From positions 1 to 47,359 of the forward strand of contig NZ_MUYT01000016.1 in NCBI RefSeq assembly GCF_002014765.1: a DNA stretch of 47,359 bases, given 5' to 3'. This DNA comes from Lwoffella lincolnii. GTDB taxonomy: Bacteria > Pseudomonadota > Gammaproteobacteria > Pseudomonadales > Moraxellaceae. The notes beneath the pieces are model-generated. The model had not been told where the DNA came from and did no database searches. It saw nothing but the letters and a program-made list of their open reading frames with translations. Of the stretch, positions 35,361 to 44,501 are shown one piece after another (the stretch's first letter is position 1; each line of letters opens with the position of its first letter). The position numbers were made by a program, and so were the translations under genes.

Positions 35361-37091
35361 ATGCGTTGGTTTCAATTTCGTTCGGTATTTGCCAAATTAT
35401 TTGTCAGTGTCCTTGTGGCACTGATATTATTTGCCATTGCCATGTTGTTGTTAAACCAGTCGGTACAAAATAATTCTGCCAGTTTAAGAACTCGAGCGGT
35501 CGCCAGTCAGTTAGTGAACCAAGTTGAGCCTTTTTTGCAAAAAGCTCAAGCGTCTGACAGCCCCATCAAAGCTCAAATCATGCTGGCAGTGGTCAAAAAA
35601 ACTTTTGAAATCTTCGATGATTCACTTGATGCCAAAATTGGCTTGTATTCTGTTGATGGTTATTTGGTGTTTAAGACTGATAACGCCGATTTGCCTGCCA
35701 AACTGCCAGAAGAACCTTCTTGGCTGATGAGTAACTTTCCCATTTTGTTTGGGACAGTGTCCCCTATCCAAGCACAAATTACCAGTAGCACAGGCCATAC
35801 CGTCCTATATGAACCCAGACATCAACCGCATCGCTCAACGTTATCAGCGGTGCTTAACTTATTCACAGGCACATTGTTGTTATTGATGCTGATGGCTGGG
35901 GTATTATGGTGGATTGCTCGTTCGATGACGTGGCGAATCAATCAATTAAATCATCAACTTGCCCAGCTTGGTGAAGGAGACTTCACTGCTCGGGTTGGTG
36001 TGCATGGCGATGATGAAATCGCAAGCTTGGCAAGGGGCTTTAACCAAGCAGCACAAAAAATTGAAAAGCTGGTCGCTGCCAATAATTTGTTATTGGCACA
36101 TGCCTCACATGAACTTCGTACGCCCATCACTCGTATCCGCCTACAAGTTGAGATGATGGACATGCTGGCACAAGAGCTAAGCGAAGATAAAAAGCTTAAA
36201 TTTGATAAGCGAGCTGCTGCCATTAACCGAGACTTGTCTGGTTTAAATCAATTGGTTGAAAGTATTTTATTGGTCAGCCGTCTAGATGCAGGGCATGCCT
36301 TACAACAGGTTGAACGATTAGACCTATACACCCTTGTACAACAAGAATCACAACACTACCCTAAATCTCATCTTTATGGTGAATCAATCATCATTGACGG
36401 ACAACCACAACTACTGACTCACCTAATACGCAATCTACTGAATAATGCCATGATACATGGCATACCGCCTGTGCAAGTGTATGTGTATGGCGTGGAAAAC
36501 ATGCAACAAGTTGAGTTTATCCCCACTCGCTTGGCTGTTGATACATTGACTGTTGATACATTAGGGGCTGATAAACAAGACACTGATGTCGATGTCATTC
36601 ATACCGATTTGGCTCACACCAATATCAACCACCCCGTTCTGACAACTCAACATTCAAACCAATACGACAATCTTAATCATCTTGACAGCCCACACAATCT
36701 TAACAACCACCATACTCTTGATAAGGAACATGATAAGCATTCCCCAAAAGCACACCCAAACAAAAACCATAAAAAATCCGCCCGTATCGCCATGAGTGAT
36801 ACGGCTCAAAAAGCCCAAGAAACTTTGGCAAAAATGCGACAAAAGCCCCTACCCACTGTCGTCTATCGCCATGCTGTGTTGGCAGTCATCGACCAAGGTT
36901 TAGGCGTGCCAATCGACAAACGTGAAGACATCTTTAGTCCCTTTGTCCGTCTAAAACAAGAAAAAAAAGGCTCTGGGCTAGGACTGTCTTTGGTGGCACA
37001 AATTGTTGAAGCTCATCGAGGTCATATCATTACCGACACTTGGCAAGGACATACCCGCTTTTTGGTGGTACTGCCAATCAAATCTAAATAA
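35361..37091 (+). CDS. Sensor histidine kinase with insertion in the ATPase domain
   Basis: The 576-residue membrane kinase has membrane segments at ~13-33 and ~168-187 around a periplasmic domain of ~135 residues, a HAMP region (WRINQLNHQLAQLGEGDFTARV), the phosphoacceptor His250 in ASHELRTPITRIR, and an ATPase domain with N box LIRNLLNNAMIHG (~355-367), G1 DQGLGVP (511-517) and G2 KGSGLGLSL (536-544). Between N box and G1, residues ~379-500 are an extra ~110-residue Asp/His/Asn/Lys-rich low-complexity segment (NINHPVLTTQHSNQYDNLNH and similar). Kinases of this class have ~30 residues there. Catalytic motifs are otherwise intact. It is the partner of the preceding response regulator; the signal is unknown. 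Confidence 0.88.
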   Translation: MRWFQFRSVFAKLFVSVLVALILFAIAMLLLNQSVQNNSASLRTRAVASQLVNQVEPFLQKAQASDSPIKAQIMLAVVKKTFEIFDDSLDAKIGLYSVDGYLVFKTDNADLPAKLPEEPSWLMSNFPILFGTVSPIQAQITSSTGHTVLYEPRHQPHRSTLSAVLNLFTGTLLLLMLMAGVLWWIARSMTWRINQLNHQLAQLGEGDFTARVGVHGDDEIASLARGFNQAAQKIEKLVAANNLLLAHASHELRTPITRIRLQVEMMDMLAQELSEDKKLKFDKRAAAINRDLSGLNQLVESILLVSRLDAGHALQQVERLDLYTLVQQESQHYPKSHLYGESIIIDGQPQLLTHLIRNLLNNAMIHGIPPVQVYVYGVENMQQVEFIPTRLAVDTLTVDTLGADKQDTDVDVIHTDLAHTNINHPVLTTQHSNQYDNLNHLDSPHNLNNHHTLDKEHDKHSPKAHPNKNHKKSARIAMSDTAQKAQETLAKMRQKPLPTVVYRHAVLAVIDQGLGVPIDKREDIFSPFVRLKQEKKGSGLGLSLVAQIVEAHRGHIITDTWQGHTRFLVVLPIKSK

Positions 37092-37325
37092 ATCGCAACT
37101 TGATGCACGACGCACTTTGATGTGGACATGCAACTCATTAATGCAAATTATTTATGCTGATTATGCAAAATCTTCATAAGCTTTTATCTGTTAAACAGAT
37201 GCAGGCATATGCCAGCTATGATATATTACATCGTCTTTTTAACCACCCAGTTTTCACCCACTTTTTGCCCATTTTTTAGCCATTTTTTATTACCCATCAG
37301 TCAACCCAAGTCAGTTGCCCATATC

Positions 37326-38072
37326 ATGATAGTTTTAGAACAAGTCAGTAAAAAATTCCAAAGTCAAAAAGATGGCAAATCGCATTGGTTCACAGCGGTT
37401 GAACCACTGTCATTACACATTAAGCAAGGAGAGATTTTTGGTTTAATGGGTTACTCAGGAGCTGGCAAATCCACCCTATTGCGACTGATGAATCTACTGG
37501 AAAAGCCTGATTCTGGCAACGTCATCATTGATGGCCAAGTATTGACCAATCTGTCCGCCAATCAACTACGCAAAGCCCGTCATCATATTGGTATGATATT
37601 TCAACAGTTTAACCTAATGGCAAATCGCACCGTCTATGACAACGTTGCTTTTAATTTACAAGTTTCAAGCTATCCAAAAGCACAACGTCATCAGCGTATC
37701 ATGCAATGCCTTGATATCGTTGAGCTTAGCGACAGGGCGAGCCATTACCCTGCCCAACTGTCAGGTGGACAAAAACAGCGGGTTGGCATTGCTCGTGCCA
37801 TTGCCCCAAACCCCAAAGTCTTGCTTGCTGATGAGCCAACCAGTGCTTTAGACCCTGCCACCACACGCAGTTTGCTTGCGGTACTTAAAGACATTAACGA
37901 ACAGCTGGGTGTAACCATTGTCATTGTTACCCATGAAATGAGCGTGTTGCGTCGACTCTGTCATCGAACAGCATTGTTAGATAAAGGGCATCTATTAGAA
38001 GTTGCTGACATTCGTGATGGCGAAATTCATGCCACCACCCCAGTGGGTCAAAGTCTGGTGCAGGAGGATTGA
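37326..38072 (+). CDS. metN: MetN-type ABC transporter ATPase, short form
   Basis: An ATPase of ~248 residues: Walker A GYSGAGKST, Q-loop MIFQQFNLMANRTVYDNVAF, signature LSGGQKQRVGIARAI, Walker B VLLADEPTSALDP and switch VIVTHEM. The Q-loop and signature match MetN, and metI and metQ follow, so this is a methionine (or methionine-like amino acid) importer. E. coli MetN has about 343 residues with a C-terminal NIL/ACT domain that binds methionine and shuts transport down; here the protein ends right after the ABC domain. I chose ATG 37326 (MIVLEQVSKKFQ), where homology begins; the frame is open upstream to 37209. It overlaps nothing and lies 1 base before the metI start codon. Confidence 0.9.
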   Translation: MIVLEQVSKKFQSQKDGKSHWFTAVEPLSLHIKQGEIFGLMGYSGAGKSTLLRLMNLLEKPDSGNVIIDGQVLTNLSANQLRKARHHIGMIFQQFNLMANRTVYDNVAFNLQVSSYPKAQRHQRIMQCLDIVELSDRASHYPAQLSGGQKQRVGIARAIAPNPKVLLADEPTSALDPATTRSLLAVLKDINEQLGVTIVIVTHEMSVLRRLCHRTALLDKGHLLEVADIRDGEIHATTPVGQSLVQED

Positions 38073-38073
38073 C

Positions 38074-38757
38074 ATGGCTGCCATGGATTTAAATGAAGCG
38101 GTTAATAAACTTTGGACACTAAAGCCAGAGATTTGGCGAGCAACCATTGACACTTTTATCATGTTGGGCATTTCTACCACCGTTGCGATTTTAATTGGTG
38201 GCGTATTTGGGGTGTTTTTGTTTTTGAGCAGTGATCGTCAACTGTTGCAAAATAAGCCATTATATGCTGTGTTGGGTGGTTTTACCAACTTTATGCGGGC
38301 ATTTCCGTTTGTGATTTTGATGATTGCCATGAGTCCATTTACCAAAACTTTGATTGGCACAAGCATCGGCCCGATTGCTGCGTCACTGGTACTTGCCATT
38401 GCAGGGTCATTTTATTTTGCTCGTTTGGTGGAGCAAAATTTACGTGAAGTTCCCCGTGGTATCATCGAAGCGACTGAATCCATGGGAGCCAACCCTTTGA
38501 CCATCATCAAGGTGCTGTTGACCGAAGCTCGTTCTGGATTGGTGCTGTCAATAACCATTTTGTGCATCAGTCTGTTGTCCTATTCAGCAGCAGCAGGTAT
38601 GATTGGTGGTGGCGGTTTGGGTGACTTAGCAATTCGCTATGGTTATTATCGTTATCAGACCGAAGTCATGGTATTTATCGTCATTGCCTTATCGGTCATG
38701 GTGATTGGCATTCAAGGATTTGGTAATTGGTTGGCAAGTAAATTAGACAAACGCTAA
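38074..38757 (+). CDS. metI: MetI-type ABC transporter permease
   Basis: A permease of 227 residues with about five membrane segments and the BPD-type cytoplasmic loop EQNLREVPRGIIEATESMGANPLTIIKVLLTEAR (EAA motif), which contacts MetN. GGGGLGDLAIRYGYYRYQTEVM is a MetI family signature near the C-terminus. The start at 38074 is set by AGGAGG 7 bases upstream; the frame is open further upstream within metN. It forms the metNIQ transport operon with its neighbours. Confidence 0.95.
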   Translation: MAAMDLNEAVNKLWTLKPEIWRATIDTFIMLGISTTVAILIGGVFGVFLFLSSDRQLLQNKPLYAVLGGFTNFMRAFPFVILMIAMSPFTKTLIGTSIGPIAASLVLAIAGSFYFARLVEQNLREVPRGIIEATESMGANPLTIIKVLLTEARSGLVLSITILCISLLSYSAAAGMIGGGGLGDLAIRYGYYRYQTEVMVFIVIALSVMVIGIQGFGNWLASKLDKR

Positions 38758-38901
38758 CTGGCTTATGAAGCATTTTTTTATGAAGAATTTTATTCAACAT
38801 CAGCCAAATATTTTTCACGGATATATCTCATTAATTGCGGTATATTACCTCGTTCATGTTTAATCATTTTAATTTTAAACCATTTAATTCAGGACACTCA
38901 T

Positions 38902-39885
38902 ATGACATCATTTGACCTTTATTCCATCAATAAACGCATCTGTTCAGCGGCTGCCATTGCTGGTTTGTCTGGTTTGGTACTTGTTGGCTGTAACAACAAC
39001 GCTGGTACAAACAACGCTGGCACAAACAGTGCTGACACAACAGACACCGCCGCCACAGACAGCACAACCAGTAGCGATGCCACCACCTCTGCTGATGCCC
39101 CCAAAGACAAATCCACCATTGTGATTGGCACAACCGAAGGGGATTTTGCCGACATGGTGCGTAATCAAGTCCAAGCTGACTTAGAATCTCAAGGTTATGA
39201 AGTCAAGCTTGTAACCTTTACCGACTATGTGCGTCCTAACTTGGCATTGGCAGAAGGCGACTTGGACATCAACGTCTTTCAACATAAGCCATACTTAGAC
39301 ACCTTTAAAAAAGAAAACAATCTGGATTTGGTGGAAATCTTCCAAGTCCCAACCGCACCGCTTGGCATCTATTCTGGCAAAAAAACTGCCTTAACCGACG
39401 CTTTTGACGGTATGAAAGTCTCTGCTCCTAATGACCCAAGTAACTTCGCTCGTGCGTTGGTGATGATGAATGATTTGGGTTGGATTACTCTAAAAGATGG
39501 CATTGACCCACTCACTGCCTCAAAAGCTGACATCGCCAGCAATCCGATGAATATTGACATCGTTGAGTTGGAAGCAGCTCAGCTGCCAAGAGCTCGTGAA
39601 GAAGTTGATTTTGCAGTCATTAACGGTAACTATGCCACCGACGCTGGCATTAAATTGACCGATGCCTTATATCAAGAAAAAAGCTTTGCTTATGTTAACT
39701 GGTCAGCAGTGAAAACAGCAGACAAAGATGCCAAATGGGTACAAGACGTGACTAATGCCTACAACTCAGACAGCTTTAAGCAATATGCTCACAGCACTTT
39801 CCCCGGTTACAAATACCCTGCCATTTGGGGTGAGCAACCACAGGCTGACACAGCAACTGCCCAAGCGGCTCCAGAGACACAATAA
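38902..39885 (+). CDS. metQ: MetQ/NlpA-type substrate-binding lipoprotein
   Basis: The 327-residue protein is a lipoprotein (lipobox LVLVGC, Cys30) with an Asn/Thr/Ala/Ser-rich spacer of ~45 residues containing NNAGT repeats, followed by the NlpA/MetQ binding domain: IVIGTTEGDFADMVRNQV, DYVRPNLALAEGDLDINVFQHKPYL, and VPTAPLGIYSGK, all signatures of methionine-binding proteins. It would be anchored in the inner or outer membrane and deliver substrate to MetI-MetN. It is followed by a strong terminator at 39970. The long spacer is unusual for MetQ. Confidence 0.94.
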   Translation: MTSFDLYSINKRICSAAAIAGLSGLVLVGCNNNAGTNNAGTNSADTTDTAATDSTTSSDATTSADAPKDKSTIVIGTTEGDFADMVRNQVQADLESQGYEVKLVTFTDYVRPNLALAEGDLDINVFQHKPYLDTFKKENNLDLVEIFQVPTAPLGIYSGKKTALTDAFDGMKVSAPNDPSNFARALVMMNDLGWITLKDGIDPLTASKADIASNPMNIDIVELEAAQLPRAREEVDFAVINGNYATDAGIKLTDALYQEKSFAYVNWSAVKTADKDAKWVQDVTNAYNSDSFKQYAHSTFPGYKYPAIWGEQPQADTATAQAAPETQ

Positions 39886-39969
39886 CCCCTTAAGCAAAAT
39901 AACAAAAAGCAAAACCAACCCACTTTTTTTAGTAAACCCTTTTTTGTTGGTAAAGTAATCGCTTTTATT

Positions 39970-40002
39970 GACCATTGACCAGTTGCGTCAATGGTCTTTT
40001 TT
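39970..40002 (+). terminator. Terminator of metNIQ
   Basis: A perfect 10-bp stem (GACCATTGAC 39970-39979, GTCAATGGTC 39987-39996) with a 7-base loop is followed by TTTTTT (39997-40002). It lies 85 bases after metQ. A third copy of TCAATGGT follows just downstream. Confidence 0.93.
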
Positions 40003-40148
40003 GTCAATGGTGTTTTTACAGTGGCAGCAAATTAGTGGCAGCAAATTTGGGTATCATGGATTATCTTGAGTATAATAATGGTTATGACATTCATTTTTTA
40101 GACGACATTCTTTAGATGATTTTTTTACCGATGACATTAGGACACATC

Positions 40149-41474
40149 ATGAAAACCATGAAAACCCATCACAACCCCAAAAATAACCAACTGTTTTTAC
40201 AAGCCAAAAAACACATTCCTGGTGGGGTTAATTCACCCGTCAGAGCCTTTGCTGGTGTGGGTGGCACACCCATTTTTATTCATCGAGCAAAGGGCAGTAA
40301 GCTTTTTGATACCGAAAATAATGCGTATATTGATTATGTGGGGTCATGGGGGCCGATGATTTTAGGTCATGCCTATCCACCCATCATTGAAGCGGTGCAA
40401 CAAGCAGCAGCAGATGGTTTAAGCTTTGGCGCACCAACCCCTTTTGAGACCACCATTGCTGATAAAATTTGTGAGCTTATCCCCAGTGTGGAGTTAGTAC
40501 GAATGACCAACTCAGGCACAGAAGCCACCATGAGTGCCATTCGTTTGGCTCGTGGTTATACAGGACGGGATAAAATCGTCAAGTTTGAAGGGTGTTATCA
40601 TGGACACAGTGATGGCCTGCTTGTGAAAGCAGGCTCTGGCATGCTTGATATTGGTGAACCAACTTCTAAAGGCGTGCCAAGCGATTTTGCCAAACACACC
40701 ATCACCCTGCCCTACAATGACATTGATGCTTTGCACGCTTGTTTTAACAAGTTTGCCAATGAGCAGGGCAGTGAGCTGGCATGTGTGATTGTTGAGCCCA
40801 TCGCTGGTAACATGAACATGGTCATTCCCAGTCAAGATTTTCATGATACTTTACGTCAACTGTGTGATGAGCATGGCGTGGTGTTAATATTTGATGAAGT
40901 GATGACAGGTTTTCGAGTTGGACTTGGTGGGGCTCAAACACATTTTGGCATCACCCCAGACTTAACCTGCTTTGGCAAAATCATTGGGGCAGGTTTGCCT
41001 GTGGGGGCATTTGGTGGCAAGCGGGCAATCATGGAATGCGTTGCCCCACTGGGTGGGGTTTATCAAGCTGGCACGTTATCAGGCAACCCATTGGCAATGC
41101 GAGCAGGGATTGCCATGTTTGATTCATTGACCAAAGACGGCTTTTATCAACAACTGGCAGATAAAGTAGATTATTTATTAAACGGCATTCACCAAGTGGC
41201 AGATAAACACGGCATTGCCATTCGCTCCAATCGTTTAGGGGGCATGTTTGGATTATTTTTTACCGACAACAACATTCCACAAAACTTTGATGATGTCAGT
41301 AAAACCGATAATCAAGCCTTTGCTCAATTTTTCCACGGCATGCTGGATAATGGCATCTATCTTGCCCCATCAGCATTTGAAGCAGCATTTATGTCATCGG
41401 CACACAGCATGCAAGATTTAGATGCCACCATTTTAGCAGCGGATAAGGTGTTTGCTGATATGAAATCTGCATAA
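40149..41474 (+). CDS. hemL: Glutamate-1-semialdehyde 2,1-aminomutase
   Basis: The PLP enzyme of ~441 residues converts glutamate-1-semialdehyde to 5-aminolevulinate, the second step of the C5 route to tetrapyrroles. Signatures: IPGGVNSPVRAFAGVGGTP at the N-terminus, YVGSWGPMILGHAYP, RMTNSGTEATMSAIRLARG, FEGCYHGHSDGLLVKAGSG, IFDEVMTGFRVG, and the PLP-lysine motif CFGKIIGAGLPVGAFGG. I use the ATG at 40149 with AGGA 8 bases upstream; an earlier in-frame ATG at 40116 lacks a site. It stands alone. Downstream is a palindrome and the convergent rclA-like gene. Confidence 0.97.
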   Translation: MKTMKTHHNPKNNQLFLQAKKHIPGGVNSPVRAFAGVGGTPIFIHRAKGSKLFDTENNAYIDYVGSWGPMILGHAYPPIIEAVQQAAADGLSFGAPTPFETTIADKICELIPSVELVRMTNSGTEATMSAIRLARGYTGRDKIVKFEGCYHGHSDGLLVKAGSGMLDIGEPTSKGVPSDFAKHTITLPYNDIDALHACFNKFANEQGSELACVIVEPIAGNMNMVIPSQDFHDTLRQLCDEHGVVLIFDEVMTGFRVGLGGAQTHFGITPDLTCFGKIIGAGLPVGAFGGKRAIMECVAPLGGVYQAGTLSGNPLAMRAGIAMFDSLTKDGFYQQLADKVDYLLNGIHQVADKHGIAIRSNRLGGMFGLFFTDNNIPQNFDDVSKTDNQAFAQFFHGMLDNGIYLAPSAFEAAFMSSAHSMQDLDATILAADKVFADMKSA

Positions 41475-41503
41475 AATAAACATAAATGAAATAAACATAA
41501 ATG
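41474..41503. repeat. 15-bp tandem duplication after hemL
   Basis: Two perfect copies of AAATAAACATAAATG begin at the last base of the hemL stop codon. Farther on, CAAACCAAATTGAA occurs twice in tandem before the octamer array at 41608. Confidence 0.85.
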
Positions 41504-41509
41504 GCTTAA

Positions 41510-41538
41510 GGCGTGTTTCTACTGCAAAAAAACACGCC
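41510..41538. terminator. Palindrome between convergent hemL and rclA-like gene
   Basis: GGCGTGTTT (41510-41518) pairs with AAACACGCC (41530-41538) around an 11-base loop. The T tract is not ideal on either strand, but the location between convergent genes suggests a shared terminator. Confidence 0.5.
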
Positions 41539-41607
41539 ATCATCAACATAAGCAAACCAAATTGAACAAACCAAATTGAACAAACAACGACGGTTGTTGG
41601 TTAAGCG

Positions 41608-41647
41608 GTTTCTACGTTTCTACGTTTCTACGTTTCTACGTTTCTAC
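41608..41647. repeat. Octanucleotide tandem repeat (five copies) at the 3' end of the rclA-like gene
   Basis: Five perfect copies of GTTTCTAC (minus strand GTAGAAAC). The stop codon TAG of the rclA-like gene is formed inside the array, two copies in. With two or more copies the encoded end stays the same, so length changes would be silent for that protein. Confidence 0.92.
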
Positions 41648-42982
41648 CCCTGCAAACAACTCATTTAACGCTTCGCTCATCGTTGGGTGAGTGAAAATAT
41701 AATCCCTAACCTCTTGATAAGTCAGACCCTGACGAATTGCCAAATCCATAAAGTTAATCAACTCATGGGCATTATCACATAACAACTGAACGCCCAGTAT
41801 TTTATCGGTTTTGGCATCAATCACCGCCTTTAATAGTCCATCGGTTTGCTCTAAGATTTTGGCTTTGGGAATGTTGACCGCTTCTAAAACAGCCGTCTTA
41901 ACGGCATGCCCTTGCTCCTTGGCAACTTGCTCGGTCATACCAACATTGGCAAGCGGTGGATTGGTAAACACCGCATAGGCAAAAGTGCGTCCTTTTGTGG
42001 TGTGTGTGCCATCACCCAACACTTGACTTTTGACCACCCGATAATCGTCCAAGGAAATATAGGTAAACTGTGGACTGCCTGCCACATCACCCATCGCATA
42101 GATATGTGGCACGCTGGTTTGTAGCCTATCATTAACGGCAATGTTACCTTTATCGGTCAATGTAACGCCTGCTTTATCAAGGTTTAACCCTTGCGTATTT
42201 GCCCGACGACCTGTTGCCACCAAAATCGCATCTGCCATCAATTCCCCATCTTCGGTTACAACCACCGCATGATTGTTGGCATCATTAACCTGCTTAATTT
42301 GTTGCTTGGTTTTGACAGTGATGTGTTTGTTTGCCATAATACCCAACAAATTTTGGCGAATGTCAGCATCTTCTTTTGGTAAAAAAGTATCGGCAGTTTC
42401 TAAAATCGTGACCACACTGCCAAACCCAGCAAAGATAAAGGCAAATTCCAACCCAATATATCCCCCACCAATGATGACCAACTGTTTTGGCAATTGAGTT
42501 AACTGCATGATGCTGGTGCTGTCATGGGCAAATTTGCTGTCTTTTAGCCCATCAATGGGTGGTTGCCAATTATACGCTCCTGTATTGATATGAATGTGGT
42601 CAGCGGTGATTGTTAGAGTGTCATCAGCTGTCATCACCTGCACGGTCTTATCATCAATAAAACTGGCTTCACCTGTGATGACCGTGGCGTTATCTAATTC
42701 ATTGACTTTATCAAAATTGGCTTGATTGAGCTTAGCAATCAGTTGATTTTTACGGGCAATGGCATCGCTTAATGACACATCACGCTCATGTGATAAAAAT
42801 GCCAATTTTTTTGATGGAATACACCCAATATTAATGCAAGTACCCCCATACATGTCGGCAGATTTTTCTACCAAGATGACCTCTTTACCTGCTTTAGCAA
42901 GGGTTTGAGCCAAAGTTTTCCCTGCTTTACCAAAACCGATGATGAGATGCTCAGTGTGGCGGATATTGTGAGAATGTGTCAT
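41636..42982 (-). CDS. RclA-like pyridine nucleotide-disulfide oxidoreductase
   Basis: The 448-residue flavoprotein has the FAD site IIGFGKAGKTLAQTLAKAG, the redox pair Cys49 and Cys54 in GGTCINIGCIPSKK, the NAD(P)-binding VIIGGGYIGLEFAFIFAGFG, the second FAD motif HIYAMGDVAGSPQFTYISLDDYR, and the C-terminal dimerisation domain ending HPTMSEALNELF. The FGKAGKTLA start and the CINIGC motif are those of E. coli RclA, a copper(II)-reductase flavoenzyme tied to hypochlorite resistance, rather than lipoamide dehydrogenase. The His of the C-terminal catalytic His-Glu pair reads HPTMSE. AAGGG lies 6 bases upstream of the ATG. No rclR regulator is next to it. The exact substrate is inferred. Confidence 0.85.
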   Translation of the reverse strand: MTHSHNIRHTEHLIIGFGKAGKTLAQTLAKAGKEVILVEKSADMYGGTCINIGCIPSKKLAFLSHERDVSLSDAIARKNQLIAKLNQANFDKVNELDNATVITGEASFIDDKTVQVMTADDTLTITADHIHINTGAYNWQPPIDGLKDSKFAHDSTSIMQLTQLPKQLVIIGGGYIGLEFAFIFAGFGSVVTILETADTFLPKEDADIRQNLLGIMANKHITVKTKQQIKQVNDANNHAVVVTEDGELMADAILVATGRRANTQGLNLDKAGVTLTDKGNIAVNDRLQTSVPHIYAMGDVAGSPQFTYISLDDYRVVKSQVLGDGTHTTKGRTFAYAVFTNPPLANVGMTEQVAKEQGHAVKTAVLEAVNIPKAKILEQTDGLLKAVIDAKTDKILGVQLLCDNAHELINFMDLAIRQGLTYQEVRDYIFTHPTMSEALNELFAGVET

Positions 42983-43517
42983 AACTTACCCTTAAAAAAG
43001 CCCTTAAAAAAATGAAAATAAACCAAAATGGCTGTTAAACCAAACTAACTCAGTTAAATAAACGAACAAGTTAAACAGGCGAGCTGAAATTAAACAACCT
43101 AAAAAACCGAACTTAAGTTAAAACCAAACCTAAGCCAAGACTTTAGATTTTACCCAAATTGAGCATGGTTATCCAGCCAAATAATAATCCAATCACCTTT
43201 TATCAACCAATTATTAAGGTTGTTTCAAACACTGTTACATAAACAACACAAGCCAATAACGCATCATGCCTGTTTTAAAAATGATTGGTTGTTATAATCA
43301 AAGCATAAGTGAATTTTTTGTTGTTTTTATTTGTTGTTTTTAAGTGGCTTTTTTAAATGTTTAAATGACATGGCTTAGTTTAGCAATGTTGCCTGCTTAA
43401 AAATACTGCCCACTTAAATCAATCATTTGGCTTAGATTTGGTTAAATTTTAAATTTAAGTTAAGAGCTTCAATAAAAATTTACTTATTTGTTTATCACAC
43501 ATTAATATAAGGATAAC
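42983..43517. other. Gene-free divergent region (rclA-like / SDR)
   Basis: About 535 AT-rich bases without a credible reading frame. Short direct repeats (CCCTTAAAAAAG twice near 42990) sit over the rclA-like ribosome site. The promoters of both divergent genes should lie here, but no clear -35/-10 pair stands out. Confidence 0.45.
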
Positions 43518-44327
43518 ATGATGACCACACAAAACAATCAACAAAATAAGCAAAATAACAGCAAAGTTGCCATCGTAACAGGGTCTGCCGCAGGTTTGGG
43601 CAATGCCATTGCCACTCGTTTGGCAAAAGATGGTTTTAAAGTGGTGTTGCATGACATCAGCGAAGACAATTTAAAAACGGCCAAAGATGAATTTGACAAA
43701 GCAGGCTATGAGAGCATCAGCGTTGTTGGTGATGCCTCTAAAAAAGACGACCAAATCCGCTTGGTCGATGAAGCGGTTAAGGCATTTGGACAGATAGATG
43801 TGTTTGTCAATAACGCAGGGGTTGAGTCGGTTGAGCCATTTTTGGCAATTGAAGAAAAAGAGATTGACCGTGTGCTTGGAGTGAACATTAAAGGCGTGAT
43901 TTTTGGCACACAAGCGGCGGCTGAGCAGATGAAAAAACAAGATGGCATCGGCAAAATCATCAATGCGTGCAGCATTGCAGGACATGAATCTTATGAGATG
44001 CTAAGCTTATACAGTGCCACCAAGCATGCGGTGCGTTCGTTTACCCATTCTACCGCCAAAGAGCTTGCCGAGCATAATATCCGTGTCAATGCTTATTGCC
44101 CAGGGGTTGCTGACACGCCGATGTGGGAGCGTATTGATGCTGCTTTTGTTGAGCATAAAGGCTATGAACCAAAACAAGCATGGAAAGAGTTTACCCAAGG
44201 TATCTTGGTTGGTCGCCCACAACAGCCAGAAGATGTTGCCAACTTGGTGTCATTTTTAGCGTCCAAAGATGCCGATTACATCACAGGTCAAACCATACTG
44301 ACCGATGGTGGCATGGTGTTTAGATAA
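43518..44327 (+). CDS. Short-chain dehydrogenase, acetoin/diacetyl reductase type
   Basis: The 269-residue SDR has the cofactor motif TGSAAGLGNAIA (21-32), NNAG (98-101), Asn123, and the catalytic Ser152, Tyr165 and Lys169 (CSIAGHESYEMLSLYSATKHAV). NIRVNAYCPGVADTPMWERID and the TDGGMVFR end strongly resemble bacterial diacetyl/acetoin reductases of the BudC/ButA type, which reduce diacetyl to acetoin and acetoin to 2,3-butanediol with NADH. A Gln/Asn-rich N-terminal extension of ~14 residues precedes the fold. AGGA lies upstream of two adjacent ATGs (43518, 43521). No acetoin synthesis genes are nearby. Confidence 0.85.
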   Translation: MMTTQNNQQNKQNNSKVAIVTGSAAGLGNAIATRLAKDGFKVVLHDISEDNLKTAKDEFDKAGYESISVVGDASKKDDQIRLVDEAVKAFGQIDVFVNNAGVESVEPFLAIEEKEIDRVLGVNIKGVIFGTQAAAEQMKKQDGIGKIINACSIAGHESYEMLSLYSATKHAVRSFTHSTAKELAEHNIRVNAYCPGVADTPMWERIDAAFVEHKGYEPKQAWKEFTQGILVGRPQQPEDVANLVSFLASKDADYITGQTILTDGGMVFR

Positions 44328-44379
44328 TGGTATTTAGATAATTGACAATGTGATGACTGACATAATAACATTGGCGACA

Positions 44380-44415
44380 TTGAAAGCAACATTAAAATTG
44401 AAAGCAACATTAAAA
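44380..44415. repeat. 18-bp tandem duplication downstream of the SDR gene
   Basis: Two perfect head-to-tail copies of TTGAAAGCAACATTAAAA. The second overlaps the 5' arm of the terminator that follows. Confidence 0.9.
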
Positions 44416-44446
44416 AAAGCATTGGGAGAGTTGCCCAATGCTTTTT
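44414..44446 (+). terminator. Terminator of the SDR gene
   Basis: AAAAAGCATTGGG (44414-44426) pairs with CCCAATGCTTTTT (44434-44446) with a 7-base loop; the 3' arm ends in five Ts. It is a typical intrinsic terminator, probably active in both directions. Confidence 0.9.
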
Positions 44447-44501
44447 GTGGATAATAAGAAAGTCATTAAAAATATTTTAATTAAACCCAGAGAGATGATT
44501 T

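Noticed and set aside
32778..37091. Classifying the two-component system as a known efflux regulator such as AdeRS or BfmRS
   Set aside because: The receiver and kinase motifs are generic and no RND pump is adjacent; naming it would be guesswork.
37092..37325. Looked for an S-adenosylmethionine riboswitch or MetJ boxes upstream of metN
   Set aside because: No recognisable SAM aptamer core or AGACGTCT-like repeats seen.
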